From Oceanobacillus salinisoli (lineage in GTDB: Bacteria > Bacillota > Bacilli > Bacillales > Amphibacillaceae), in NCBI RefSeq assembly GCF_009733865.1, contig NZ_WOFB01000007.1, forward strand, positions 62,001 to 126,000: 64,000 nt of DNA, given 5' to 3'. Below, piece after piece: positions 8,696 to 17,270 of this stretch. Position 1 is the stretch's first letter; the number at the start of each line of letters is the position of its first letter. Under the pieces are notes generated by a model. That model was not told the DNA's origin. It saw only the letters and a program-made list of their open reading frames with translations, and ran no database searches. Both the position numbers and the translations under genes were made by a program.

Positions 8696-9778
8696 ATGCA
8701 AGGAAAAGTTGCTGAAATGAAAAAGCCGGAAGTGATGTCTTTTCATACTTATGAATTACCAGTACCGGAAAAAGGATCAGTCCTATTAAAAGTTAGACGT
8801 TCAAATGTGTGTGGATCTGAAATACACATTTGGAAAGGAGATCATCCTACTAAGAAAACCGGAGTACTTGGACATGAAATGGTAGGGGAAGTAGAAAGTC
8901 TAGGGGAAGGCGTGAAGGCTGACTTTGCTGGAGAAGCTTTAGAAGTAGGTGACAGAGTCGCTTCAACTTATTTTCAGGTGTGTCGTAAGTGTAAGATGTG
9001 CCAAAAAGGTGCTTTTAATTTATGTGAAAATGCCTATGAATTTTGGAACAAAAGAGCAGAGGAGTCCCCGCACTTTCATGGAACTTTTGCTACACATTAT
9101 TATGTACATCCAGATTTCTTTTTTTACAAGGTTCCTGACAATGTGCCAGATATAGTTGCTGCAAGTGCTAATTGTGCTATCTCACAAGTTTATTTCGGAA
9201 TTGAACAGGCCAATCTTCAATATGGTGAAACAATTGTAATTCAAGGAGCAGGTGGTTTAGGTTTAAACGCTGCTGCAATTGCAAAGGAAAAAGGGGCAAC
9301 AGTCATTGTAATTGATGGGGTTGAAAAGAGATTAGAAAATGCACTTAAATTTGGGGCTGACCATATTATTAATTTTAATAAGTTTGATACAGTAGAGAAA
9401 AGAGTAGAAAAAGTAAATGAGTTGACAAATGGAACCGGTGCTGATGTGGGTATGGAATTAAGCGGAACCCCAGATGCCTTTAGCGAAGGCATTCATTTAG
9501 TTACTAGCGGTGGTAGGTATGTATCAATCGGAAATGTATCCCCAGGTAAAACAACTTTATTTGATCCTGGTCTGCTTACAAGAAAGTCAATTAACATTAT
9601 TCCAATTGTTCGTTATCACCCTTGGTATTTAAAAAAGGCATTAGACTTTCTTTCCAAAAATATAGATAAATATCCATTTGCAGATATGATTGATGGTGAA
9701 TTTACTTTTGATAATATAGAAGAAGCTCTCGAACGTTCTGCTAAAAGAGAAGTAAACCGAGCTTCTATTGTATTCTAG
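8696..9778 (+). CDS. Zinc-dependent medium-chain alcohol dehydrogenase
   Basis: A 360-residue MDR-family enzyme that oxidises an alcohol with NAD(P). Catalytic zinc ligands are C39 in NVCGSEIH and the GHE at 59-61; the structural zinc cysteines are C96, C99, C102 and C110. The Rossmann motif GAGGLG is near 184. The structural-zinc lobe is followed by an inserted aromatic stretch (EFWNKRAEESPHFHG). AAAGGAGG precedes the ATG. It shares a locus with the aldehyde dehydrogenase, so both probably act on one substrate. The physiological alcohol cannot be told from sequence. Confidence 0.92.
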   Translation: MQGKVAEMKKPEVMSFHTYELPVPEKGSVLLKVRRSNVCGSEIHIWKGDHPTKKTGVLGHEMVGEVESLGEGVKADFAGEALEVGDRVASTYFQVCRKCKMCQKGAFNLCENAYEFWNKRAEESPHFHGTFATHYYVHPDFFFYKVPDNVPDIVAASANCAISQVYFGIEQANLQYGETIVIQGAGGLGLNAAAIAKEKGATVIVIDGVEKRLENALKFGADHIINFNKFDTVEKRVEKVNELTNGTGADVGMELSGTPDAFSEGIHLVTSGGRYVSIGNVSPGKTTLFDPGLLTRKSINIIPIVRYHPWYLKKALDFLSKNIDKYPFADMIDGEFTFDNIEEALERSAKREVNRASIVF

Positions 9779-9787
9779 GTGGCTAAA

Positions 9788-10276
9788 ATGAAAGTGAATA
9801 CGATAAAAGTTAATACAAAAAAAGGTTTATTTACCTGTTATTATCCAAAATATTATGCAGAATGGATAGTAAAGTTTCGTACTGTCTTTGGTTACAGGAG
9901 GGAAAAAATTCTAACGTTAGGTGATGGTGTTGCAAATCAATTAGGAATAATTGAGAGTTTACCAGATTGTGAGATCAAGGAAGTAAATAATGAGAATTTA
10001 ATTGCTTATCAAATTCACTCTGAAGAATTTCAAACGAATTGTTATGATAAGCTAAGAAAGTATTTTATTTATAAACGTAGATCTTGGCAGGTGCCAGAGA
10101 TAGAATTATTAAGTGAATTTATGGTGTATGTACCATATCAAATAGAAAGTAAGAAAAAATTATTAGGTGATAAAACAGAAACGCTCTTATATGAACCGAT
10201 TTCAAAACATTATGATAAGTTGAAGAACTATAAAGTTATTCAAAATTTTTATATGGAGAGGAGAGATATTAGTTGA
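9788..10276 (+). CDS. Protein of unknown function
   Basis: About 162 residues, rich in Tyr and Lys, no signal peptide or membrane segment. I do not recognise the family. The GTG at 9779 would overlap the ribosome site, while AGGTGG at 9777-9782 sits 5 bases before the ATG at 9788, so I chose the ATG. It begins 9 bases after the alcohol dehydrogenase and its stop overlaps the TTG start of a small membrane peptide, so it is co-transcribed with the dehydrogenase genes and may serve the same pathway. Confidence 0.6.
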   Translation: MKVNTIKVNTKKGLFTCYYPKYYAEWIVKFRTVFGYRREKILTLGDGVANQLGIIESLPDCEIKEVNNENLIAYQIHSEEFQTNCYDKLRKYFIYKRRSWQVPEIELLSEFMVYVPYQIESKKKLLGDKTETLLYEPISKHYDKLKNYKVIQNFYMERRDIS

Positions 10277-10365
10277 ATTTTTTAACCATTATGGCTATCG
10301 GTATTTTAGGCACATGGATAAGTATGGCTTTCATTCTTTATAGAACAAATTTCTTAAAAGATTAA
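10273..10365 (+). CDS. Small one-helix membrane protein, possible symporter small subunit
   Basis: A 30-residue frame from TTG at 10273, which overlaps the previous stop (TTGA) and has GGAGAGGAGAG 7 bases upstream. The peptide starts MNFLTIMAIG and is almost entirely one transmembrane helix with a charged tail (YRTNFLKD). It sits before a sodium:solute symporter gene. Tiny one-helix partners are known beside sodium-coupled transporters (for example MetS of the NSS type), so a similar role is proposed here by analogy only. A terminator-like hairpin lies between it and the symporter. Confidence 0.5.
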   Translation: MNFLTIMAIGILGTWISMAFILYRTNFLKD

Positions 10366-10401
10366 TTATCTAAAATAATATAATAGAGCTAGAGTTACGA
10401 G

Positions 10402-10440
10402 GGTCTCTTAAATGTTGATACAAGGAGGCCTTTCTTTTTA
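10402..10440 (+). terminator. Probable rho-independent terminator
   Basis: GGTCTCTT pairs with AGGAGGCC (8 bp including three G-T pairs) across a 13-base loop, followed by TTTCTTTTT. It would end the dehydrogenase transcript or partly separate it from the symporter gene. Confidence 0.5.
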
Positions 10441-10592
10441 CAATTTTACCTTTTAACTAAAAGAGAGAAATTCAATTTTTACGGGTACATTTATGTAGCA
10501 TTAAATGGATAGATTGATATTAGTGCATTCAATAGGAATTAAATTTTCTTTATTTTGTAAATCCTCTTTTTAATATGGAAAGGATGGTAAGT

Positions 10593-12125
10593 ATGGATTC
10601 TCAAATAGTTATATATTCATGGATATTTATGGGGTTGTTTATTTTAATGATGCTGTTCTTCGGTTGGATAGGTTTAAGAAAAACAAAAACAGCAGATGAT
10701 TTTGCTACTGCCAGATCAAGTTACAGTCCGGTAGTGATAGCCTTAGTAATAGCAGCGGGTATTTCTAGTGGGTCCACATTTATGGGAATGCCTGGTCTAG
10801 CATATAGTATAGGGACTCCTAGTCTTTGGTATCCATTGCTATATCCAATTGCAACAGTTATAGGGATGTTATTTGTAGCAAAAGTGATTAAAAAATATGG
10901 AGATGAATTCGGTACTAGAACTATTCCTGAGTTCATTGGAGAACGATATAATAGTGAATTTTTAAGAATTGCATTAACCATTATTTCTATACTTCTCATT
11001 TTTTATGTGATATCTCAATTTGTAGCAGCAGCTACTATGTTCCAAACAATGATGGGGATAGATTATGGATTAGGGTTGATAATTACAGCTGTTGTTATTG
11101 GCATTTATGTTTTTATGGGTGGTTCACATTCTGATATTATTACGGATACAGTACAAGGAATCCTAATGCTTCTAGTCGCTTTAACTGTTTTCATCTGCTT
11201 TGCTATGGGAATTGGAGTAAATGGTGGGTTTTCTGGAATGATGCAAGCAATTAGTACAGCCAAGCCAGAAGGTAACTTTAATCAATTGTTTCTTCCAGGT
11301 GATAAAACTTATGGATCCTTTTGGTTAGTTGGTTTATTATTTATTGCTCATTTACCATTTGCGATACAGCCTCACTTAGGTAATAAATTCATGGCTGTAA
11401 AAGAAGGAAAAGACATTCGTAAATTGATCATGTATTGTACTGCTTTTGCGACAATACTACCATTAATGGCGTTAGGAGGAATGCTAGGAATTGCTGTTAT
11501 TGGCAGTGACGCAGCTATCCATCCGGATCAGATTATTCCAGTTCTTTTTAGTGAAATTTTCCCTCCTATTATTGCAGCATTTTTAGCGGTTGCGGTTTTA
11601 TCTGCTGTCATGTCAACTTCAGATGGACTGGTAGTATCATTGTCACAGTTGTTAGCGAACGATTTATATAGAAAAACAATTGTTCCGCGCATAAATATTT
11701 CTAAAGAAAGAGCAGAACGTAATGAATTATTAATTAGTAGATACAGTACAGTTCTTATTCTAGTTGCTGCAGTATTACTTGCCTGGTCCCCACCAGAGTC
11801 ATTATCGATTTTCTTATGGATTGGAATTGGGGGAATTATGGCTGCTACTGCCGGACCAATCTTATTAGGAGGTTTGTGGGAGAGGGCTACTAAGAAAGCT
11901 GCTATTGCTTCCCTTTTAGTAGGAACATCTGTATATTGGATAGTTTATTTACCTTTTGGATTTAATTTTTCTAATCCGTTTGGTGCTTCGGGTATAGGCG
12001 TAATAGTTGGATTAGTGGTTATGTATGTAGTAACAATCCTTACTACTAATTCTTCTTCTGGAAATGTTGAAAAAAATCGTTTTTCCGATTCCAGTAATAC
12101 AAAAGTTCTTAATAGGAAAGTGTAG
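10593..12125 (+). CDS. Sodium:solute symporter (SSS family)
   Basis: About 510 residues with some 13 hydrophobic segments. The N-terminal region has the SSS hallmark RSSYSPVVIALVIAAGISSG, and EFGTRTIPEFIGERYNS follows the second helix as in PutP/PanF relatives. Sodium-coupled uptake of a small organic solute is expected. The frame is open from 10575, but AAAGG at 10579-10583 fits the ATG at 10593. Neighbouring alcohol and aldehyde dehydrogenases suggest it imports their substrate; that is inference. Confidence 0.88.
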   Translation: MDSQIVIYSWIFMGLFILMMLFFGWIGLRKTKTADDFATARSSYSPVVIALVIAAGISSGSTFMGMPGLAYSIGTPSLWYPLLYPIATVIGMLFVAKVIKKYGDEFGTRTIPEFIGERYNSEFLRIALTIISILLIFYVISQFVAAATMFQTMMGIDYGLGLIITAVVIGIYVFMGGSHSDIITDTVQGILMLLVALTVFICFAMGIGVNGGFSGMMQAISTAKPEGNFNQLFLPGDKTYGSFWLVGLLFIAHLPFAIQPHLGNKFMAVKEGKDIRKLIMYCTAFATILPLMALGGMLGIAVIGSDAAIHPDQIIPVLFSEIFPPIIAAFLAVAVLSAVMSTSDGLVVSLSQLLANDLYRKTIVPRINISKERAERNELLISRYSTVLILVAAVLLAWSPPESLSIFLWIGIGGIMAATAGPILLGGLWERATKKAAIASLLVGTSVYWIVYLPFGFNFSNPFGASGIGVIVGLVVMYVVTILTTNSSSGNVEKNRFSDSSNTKVLNRKV

Positions 12126-12551
12126 TAAACTTTTCTAACCAATTCTCTTCTATATGAGCTTGTTCGATATACAAAAAACTATTATTGAATATTTCTTATT
12201 TTTCTAGATAAAATACACCATAACTGGGATACAGTATTATTAATTCTATACACTGGAAAGCTATTCCGGTAAAGAGATGTGGAGAATAAGGGAATCAGTA
12301 TAATTTTGCTGTACTTAATGGAAGCAGTGAAACCATTTTATTCAAGTTTGCAATTGGAACGAAACAAAAATATGGGTTTTTAAGTAATAGGGATATCTAT
12401 CTATTAAGTAGGAAACATGTTCATATTGGACTAATGACGAAATAAAATGTGGAAGACAACGGGTTCTTTTTAAATGCACATCCCGGGTTAATCTAGATGT
12501 TTGTAATTCAGCGCTAGAATTTAAAGAATGTTGTTAAAAGGTGGGTTTACT

Positions 12552-12578
12552 GGTGTCCTTTAAGGGGGCATCTTTTTT
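12552..12578 (+). terminator. Rho-independent terminator
   Basis: GGTGTCC and GGGGCATC form a short strong stem around TTTAAG, followed by six T. No intact gene lies directly upstream, which supports a lost gene in this gap. Confidence 0.6.
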
Positions 12579-12655
12579 CATTTCTACATATTCATAGATA
12601 TAAGATTGATATATGTTAATTTTCATAATATTATAAGGTAAGGAAGGTACTTGGA

Positions 12656-12671
12656 ATGAAAGCGTTATCCT
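12656..12671. promoter_or_regulatory. Cre-like box (CcpA)
   Basis: ATGAAAGCGTTATCCT matches the consensus except for C at position 15. It lies 34 bases before the start of the sensor kinase gene. Confidence 0.45.
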
Positions 12672-12705
12672 AAAAACTGATACATACAAATAAGTGAGGC
12701 ATTCG

Positions 12706-14274
12706 ATGAAAAAACAAATCAAACTACGAACAAAAATGCTTATTCTATCATTTACATTAGTTTTGTTATCGGTCATTGTCAGCGGGATTACCATGCTCCT
12801 TAGTGTATCCAAGTCATTTGAAGAAGAAATTGGAGAAAGGGCTATTGCTATTGCTAGAACCATCTCTCAATTAGATGATATAAGAACTTCTGTAGGGCAA
12901 ACAGGTGGTGAAGACACAATACAACCCATCGTTGAACGTATAAGATTATCAACGAATGTCGATTATATCGTTATTTTGGATATGGATGGTATACGCTATT
13001 CTCACCCGTCCGAATCGAGAATTGGAAAGAAATTTACAGGTGGGGATGAGAGGTCAGCTTTTTCAGAGCTAGAGTATACTTCGAAAGCAGAAGGAGAATT
13101 AGGGTTTGCTATTCGGGCATTTGTTCCTATTATGAATGAGGAGGGGGTGGAACAGGTAGGTGTTGCTGTTGTTGGAATTTTAGCACCTACCTTTCAATCT
13201 CTTCTACAAGAATACCAGTACGATTTAATTTTCTCTTTAATATGGGGACTATTAATAGGTATAGCTGGTGCGTGGCTATTAGCGATTAATGTTAAGAAGC
13301 AAACCTATCACTTGGAACCATATGAGATAGCTAGATTGTTTGAGGAACGTTCTACCATTATGGAAAACCTGGATACCGGGATTATTGCTACGGATAGTAG
13401 AGGAAAAGTTACCTTTATGAATAAGCTGGCAGAAACATATACAGAAGCTACTTATTTCAAAGGAATGTCAATTAAAGAAATTTTTCCTCATACTTGGATT
13501 AATGAACAGATACGAGGAAAGGGGAATATTAGCAATAAACCTATTAGTATAAAAGGGGAAATGTACTTAATTTCTATTTATCCAGTTTTTGTAAGAAATT
13601 CGTTTGCCGGTTTATTAGTAAACTTAAAAAATCGATCGGAAGTTCATCAACTGGGTGAGGAATTAACGGGTGTGAAAAATCTAGTAGCTGCTTTGCGGGC
13701 CCAGAATCATGAATATATGAATAAACTTCATAGCATTGCAGGACTAATTCAGTTGGATCGAACAGAAGAAGCTTTAGATATAGTATTGGATGAAACTTCT
13801 TATGAAGAGGATATTGTGCTTTTTTTAAGGAATCGTATTGAACATTCCTCTATTTCTGGACTATTGTTAGGAAAGCGTTCTCGAGCAAGAGAGTTGGGTG
13901 TTCGATTAGTAATCGATCGTGAGAGTTATTTAGAAGACATAGTAGAGGGATTAAGTTCCGGGGACATTATCACTATTCTTGGAAATCTGCTAGATAATGC
14001 AATGGAGGCTTGTGAAAATCAGGAAGAAAAAGAAGTGGTATGTTTAATTCAAGGCAAGAAAGATCATCTGTATATATCTGTAAAAGATACAGGTAAAGGA
14101 ATTCCGAAAGCCTGTCAATCCAAAATCTTTGAACAAGGCTATAGTTCAAAAGCTAAGGAAGGCAGAGGGATTGGCTTATCATCAGTAAAAGAAATTGTCG
14201 ATGCAAAACAAGGAATGATCCGGATTGTTTCAGAGGAAAACTATAGTACAAAAATGGAAATAGAAGTTTTCTAG
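12706..14274 (+). CDS. dctS: Sensor histidine kinase of the CitA/DcuS/DctS family
   Basis: About 522 residues. TM1 lies around 8-32, an extracytoplasmic PhoQ/DcuS/CitA-type sensor domain follows (with GKKFTGGDE), then TM2 near 175-195, a PAS domain (ENLDTGIIATDSRGK), the phospho-acceptor helix with AQNHEYMNKLHSI (His near 335), and an ATPase domain with LLDNAMEA and GRGIGLSSV. The family senses di- and tricarboxylates. GTGAGG lies 6 bases before the ATG at 12706, so I prefer that to the GTG at 12694. The response regulator gene follows after 14 bases. Confidence 0.9.
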   Translation: MKKQIKLRTKMLILSFTLVLLSVIVSGITMLLSVSKSFEEEIGERAIAIARTISQLDDIRTSVGQTGGEDTIQPIVERIRLSTNVDYIVILDMDGIRYSHPSESRIGKKFTGGDERSAFSELEYTSKAEGELGFAIRAFVPIMNEEGVEQVGVAVVGILAPTFQSLLQEYQYDLIFSLIWGLLIGIAGAWLLAINVKKQTYHLEPYEIARLFEERSTIMENLDTGIIATDSRGKVTFMNKLAETYTEATYFKGMSIKEIFPHTWINEQIRGKGNISNKPISIKGEMYLISIYPVFVRNSFAGLLVNLKNRSEVHQLGEELTGVKNLVAALRAQNHEYMNKLHSIAGLIQLDRTEEALDIVLDETSYEEDIVLFLRNRIEHSSISGLLLGKRSRARELGVRLVIDRESYLEDIVEGLSSGDIITILGNLLDNAMEACENQEEKEVVCLIQGKKDHLYISVKDTGKGIPKACQSKIFEQGYSSKAKEGRGIGLSSVKEIVDAKQGMIRIVSEENYSTKMEIEVF

Positions 14275-14288
14275 CAGGAGGGGTAACG

Positions 14289-14954
14289 ATGGTAAAAGTC
14301 TTAATCGTGGAAGACGATCCAATGGTTCTGGAAGTAAATAAATCTTTCTTAGAAAAGATGCCACATTTTAAGCTGGTGGGCTGTACGGAAACAGGTGAGG
14401 AAGCGATAAAATTAATTAATCGAAAACATCCTGATCTTGTTTTACTTGATGTGTTTTTACCGGATATTTCAGGATTGGATGTGATGTTTGAATTAAGAAA
14501 AATGGAAGTTCCAACAGACATCATCATGATAACAGCGGCGAGAGATACGAAAACAGTTCACCAGCTATTTCGTCTAGGTGCTGTTGATTATATAGTAAAA
14601 CCTTTTCGATTCGATCGTTTTAAATTAGCATTAGATAACTACTGGAAGATGTGGAAAAAACTGAAACACTCCCAATCTGTTAGTCAAAAAGAGATTGATG
14701 AATGGACAAACAAAGGGGAAGTGAAGAGTGAAGAGAATTTACCTAAAGGACTTAGTGAAGTTACCTTAAAACAAGTATTAATGGCACTCTTTGAACAAGA
14801 AGAACCTGTTACCTCAGAGCAGCTGGCAGAATATTTGGGGATGGCCAGAGTGACCGTCCGGCGTTATTTAGACTATCTATCTAAGCAAAATAAAATAACC
14901 GTTAAAATGGAGTATGGACGTGTAGGAAGACCTAGTAACTATTATTCTATTTAA
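14289..14954 (+). CDS. dctR: Response regulator of the CitB/DcuR/DctR family
   Basis: 221 residues: a receiver domain with acidic pocket VEDDP at 7-11, phospho-acceptor D54 in VLLDVFLPD and VKPF near 105, then a linker and a C-terminal helix-turn-helix (EYLGMARVTVRRYLDYL). The partner of the preceding kinase; GGAGGGG ribosome site. Expected to activate the following transport genes in response to a carboxylate. Only the family is certain; the gene name is by similarity of locus design to Bacillus dctSR. Confidence 0.9.
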   Translation: MVKVLIVEDDPMVLEVNKSFLEKMPHFKLVGCTETGEEAIKLINRKHPDLVLLDVFLPDISGLDVMFELRKMEVPTDIIMITAARDTKTVHQLFRLGAVDYIVKPFRFDRFKLALDNYWKMWKKLKHSQSVSQKEIDEWTNKGEVKSEENLPKGLSEVTLKQVLMALFEQEEPVTSEQLAEYLGMARVTVRRYLDYLSKQNKITVKMEYGRVGRPSNYYSI

Positions 14955-14971
14955 CACCTGATATAAAGAAC

Positions 14972-15004
14972 AAAAAGACCAAAAAGATTAATATGGTCTT
15001 TTTA
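14972..15004 (+). terminator. Rho-independent terminator after the two-component system
   Basis: AAAAAGACC and GGTCTTTTT form a perfect 9-bp stem with a 14-base loop; the T-rich tail continues to 15004. Confidence 0.75.
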
Positions 15005-15015
15005 TTGTGATTAAA

Positions 15016-15031
15016 ATGAAAGCGTTTTATA
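15016..15031. promoter_or_regulatory. Weak cre-like box
   Basis: ATGAAAGCGTTTTATA keeps the left half of the consensus but lacks CA at positions 14-15. It is placed between the terminator and the orphan binding protein gene. Confidence 0.3.
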
Positions 15032-15079
15032 ATAAGAAACATCAGATTAATTAAATATTTCTTAATATTTAATCTGGAG

Positions 15080-16129
15080 GTGTTGACAGTACTGGAGGGA
15101 TTATTAAAAAAAATAATTTTGCACCTAGTAATAATATGTACTGCTGCATTTTTAGTCTCCTGCAGCATGGAAAATTACCCAGTAGATCATGAACAACTTA
15201 GTGAAGAAGAACGAATTGTGATTCGCTTTTCCCATGTAGTAGGGGAAGATACACCAAAAGGGCTTGCCAGCAGACGTTTCGCTGAATTAGTTGAGGAAAG
15301 AACGGATGGGTTTGTGGAAGTACAGGTATTCCCTAATAGTTTCTTATATAGGGATGGCGAGGAGCTTGATGCATTATTAAAAGGAGATGTTCAAATGATT
15401 GCTCCTGCAACATCCAAGATAGCTTCCGTTGTTAAAGAGTGGCAGGTTATGGATTTACCCTTTGCTTTTGAGAGTGCTGAGGAAGTAAAGGAGTACATAT
15501 CCAGTCCGGTCGGAAAGGTTTTGACAAAAAAATTGGAACAAGAGGGAATGTATTTTCTTTCTTTTTGGGACAATGGGTTTAAACAAATGACAAATAATCA
15601 ACGTCCCCTTTACGAACCAGAAGACTTTAAAAATCTAACCTTTCGAATAATGGAAAGTGAAGTTTTAGAAGAACAATTTCATTTATTAGGAGCTGTTCCA
15701 CATGTGGAGACATTTGATCAAGTATTTCCGATTTTAGAAAAAGGAGAATTACAAGCCCAGGAAAATACTTTCTCCAATATTGTCAACAAGAATATTCATT
15801 CTGTTCAGGATTATATGACAGTAAGTAACCATGGATATTTAGGTTATTTGGTTATTATGAATGCTGAGTTTTGGCAAGGACTTCCAGATGAAATTCAGAT
15901 TATTCTCCTAGATGTTTTACAGGAGGTAACAGAATGGGAAGCAGAACTTGCAGAAGAAGTGAACCAGGAAAAGTATGAGTTTTTGAATACTTGCCATTGT
16001 ATCGAAATACATCAGCTTAGCGAAAAGGAAAAATTACTATGGGAAGAAGCTCTAAATCCTTTATATGATTCCTATGTGGAAAGGTTTGGAGCAGAATATA
16101 TAGATTTTATTCCAAAATTTAAAGAGTAA
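15080..16129 (+). CDS. DctP-type solute-binding lipoprotein, possible DctB-like co-sensor
   Basis: A 349-residue TRAP family extracytoplasmic receptor. A hydrophobic leader ends in the lipobox LVSC (C28), so it is membrane-anchored. The sequence then follows the DctP fold (IRFSHVVGEDTPKG; ASRRFAELVEERTDG). No DctP-type permease genes adjoin it: the following receptor and fused permease are of the TAXI type. In Bacillus subtilis the DctP-like DctB assists the DctS kinase in ligand sensing, and the same role is likely here. Start codon uncertain: GTG at 15080 overlaps the GGAGG, TTG at 15083 is very close to it. Confidence 0.8.
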   Translation: MLTVLEGLLKKIILHLVIICTAAFLVSCSMENYPVDHEQLSEEERIVIRFSHVVGEDTPKGLASRRFAELVEERTDGFVEVQVFPNSFLYRDGEELDALLKGDVQMIAPATSKIASVVKEWQVMDLPFAFESAEEVKEYISSPVGKVLTKKLEQEGMYFLSFWDNGFKQMTNNQRPLYEPEDFKNLTFRIMESEVLEEQFHLLGAVPHVETFDQVFPILEKGELQAQENTFSNIVNKNIHSVQDYMTVSNHGYLGYLVIMNAEFWQGLPDEIQIILLDVLQEVTEWEAELAEEVNQEKYEFLNTCHCIEIHQLSEKEKLLWEEALNPLYDSYVERFGAEYIDFIPKFKE

Positions 16130-16144
16130 AGGGGAGGAAAAAGA

Positions 16145-17191
16145 ATGAAAGGGTTTACAAAGTTTGGTTTTATTTTAGCTATGTTAGTGCTTATCGCACT
16201 TCTTTCGGCGTGTGGGGGTACTACGGAAGATGCAGGGGCAGATGATACTGATGGTAAAGAAAGCGCTGGTTCCAATGATTATCCAAGTACTGTAACCATT
16301 GGGACTGCTTCGCAAGGTGGGACCTATTATGTTTGGGGTGGAGGATTAGCTAACCTCTTAGAGGAACATCTTGATGTTATTTCAAACGTGGAAGTAACTG
16401 GTGGTCCTGTGCATAATATTCAATTGCTTGATGCTGATGACATTCAAATAGGAATGGTAACAAATGGACCGCTTTATGAGGGATATTATGCAGAGGGTGA
16501 ATGGGCTGAAAAAGAATATAGTGATATCCGAGTGATTTTCCCAATGTATTATACTCCATTCCATTGGTGGTCAACTGCGGATTCAGGGGCTACAAGTCTA
16601 TGGGATCATGAAGGTGAAAGAGTTGGAGTTGGTCCTGCTGGAGGAACTCCTGGAACGTATAACCCATTAATTTATGAAGCATTAGGAATCGAAACAGGCG
16701 ATCAAGTACAAGCGGGTGCAAGTGATATGGCTTCCCAAATGATGGACGGTCAGCTTGAACATATAGGTTTCTCGGCAGGAATTCCAATTTCAGCAGTAAC
16801 AGAAGTGGAAACACAAATGGATATCAACATTTATGGGCTTAGTGAAGAAGACCGTCAGACAGTTATGGAGGCACTCCCATATTTTACTGACTATACGATT
16901 CCTGCTGACACCTATGACCAACTAGATGAAGACTTAGAAACGATGGCTCAATTTAACTTTGGTGTGGTACAAAAGGAGGCAAATGAAGATTTTGTTTATG
17001 ACTTTGTAAAAGCCTACCATGAAAACATTGATCAAATGATTAATACACACGCATCTGCGAAAGAAGCAGAAGATCCATCAGCAATATTAATTAACCAAGA
17101 GTTTCCGTTACATCCAGGTGCAATTCGATACTATGAGGAAATAGGTGTTGATCTTCCTGAGTCTGTTTATCCTCCAGAATGGGATGAATAA
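16145..17191 (+). CDS. TAXI-family TRAP transporter solute-binding lipoprotein
   Basis: 348 residues. Signal peptide with lipobox LLSAC (C23), then a Gly/Asp-rich linker and the TAXI receptor fold, starting VTIGTASQGGTYYVWGGGLA. It delivers an anionic organic substrate to the fused permease downstream. GGGGAGGAAAAAGA precedes the ATG. It is separated from the permease gene by a stable hairpin without T-tract, a common way to keep more receptor than permease. The sequence does not show the substrate; neighbours suggest a branched dicarboxylate. Confidence 0.92.
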   Translation: MKGFTKFGFILAMLVLIALLSACGGTTEDAGADDTDGKESAGSNDYPSTVTIGTASQGGTYYVWGGGLANLLEEHLDVISNVEVTGGPVHNIQLLDADDIQIGMVTNGPLYEGYYAEGEWAEKEYSDIRVIFPMYYTPFHWWSTADSGATSLWDHEGERVGVGPAGGTPGTYNPLIYEALGIETGDQVQAGASDMASQMMDGQLEHIGFSAGIPISAVTEVETQMDINIYGLSEEDRQTVMEALPYFTDYTIPADTYDQLDEDLETMAQFNFGVVQKEANEDFVYDFVKAYHENIDQMINTHASAKEAEDPSAILINQEFPLHPGAIRYYEEIGVDLPESVYPPEWDE

Positions 17192-17206
17192 CTCAGTATG
17201 TGATGA

Positions 17207-17237
17207 AAGATTCTTTGCCTATTGGGCGAAGAATCTT
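17207..17237 (+). promoter_or_regulatory. Intercistronic stem-loop between receptor and permease
   Basis: AAGATTCTT-TGCC and GGCG-AAGAATCTT form a 13-bp stem with a loop of five. CCCCATATC follows, so it lacks a terminator T-tract and is better explained as an mRNA-protecting or processing hairpin. Confidence 0.6.
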
Positions 17238-17270
17238 CCCCATATCTAATTCTCGTTTTCAGGAGGAAAA

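Larger units (their letters stand above)
12126..12705 (+). other. Long intergenic region with relic coding traces
   Basis: 580 bases. In the middle, one frame (about 12290-12445) is open without a start codon and reads NGSSETILFKFAIGTKQKYG, which may be the leftover of a gene I cannot name. A terminator lies at 12552-12578 and a cre-like box at 12656-12671. No other structure seen. Confidence 0.4.
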
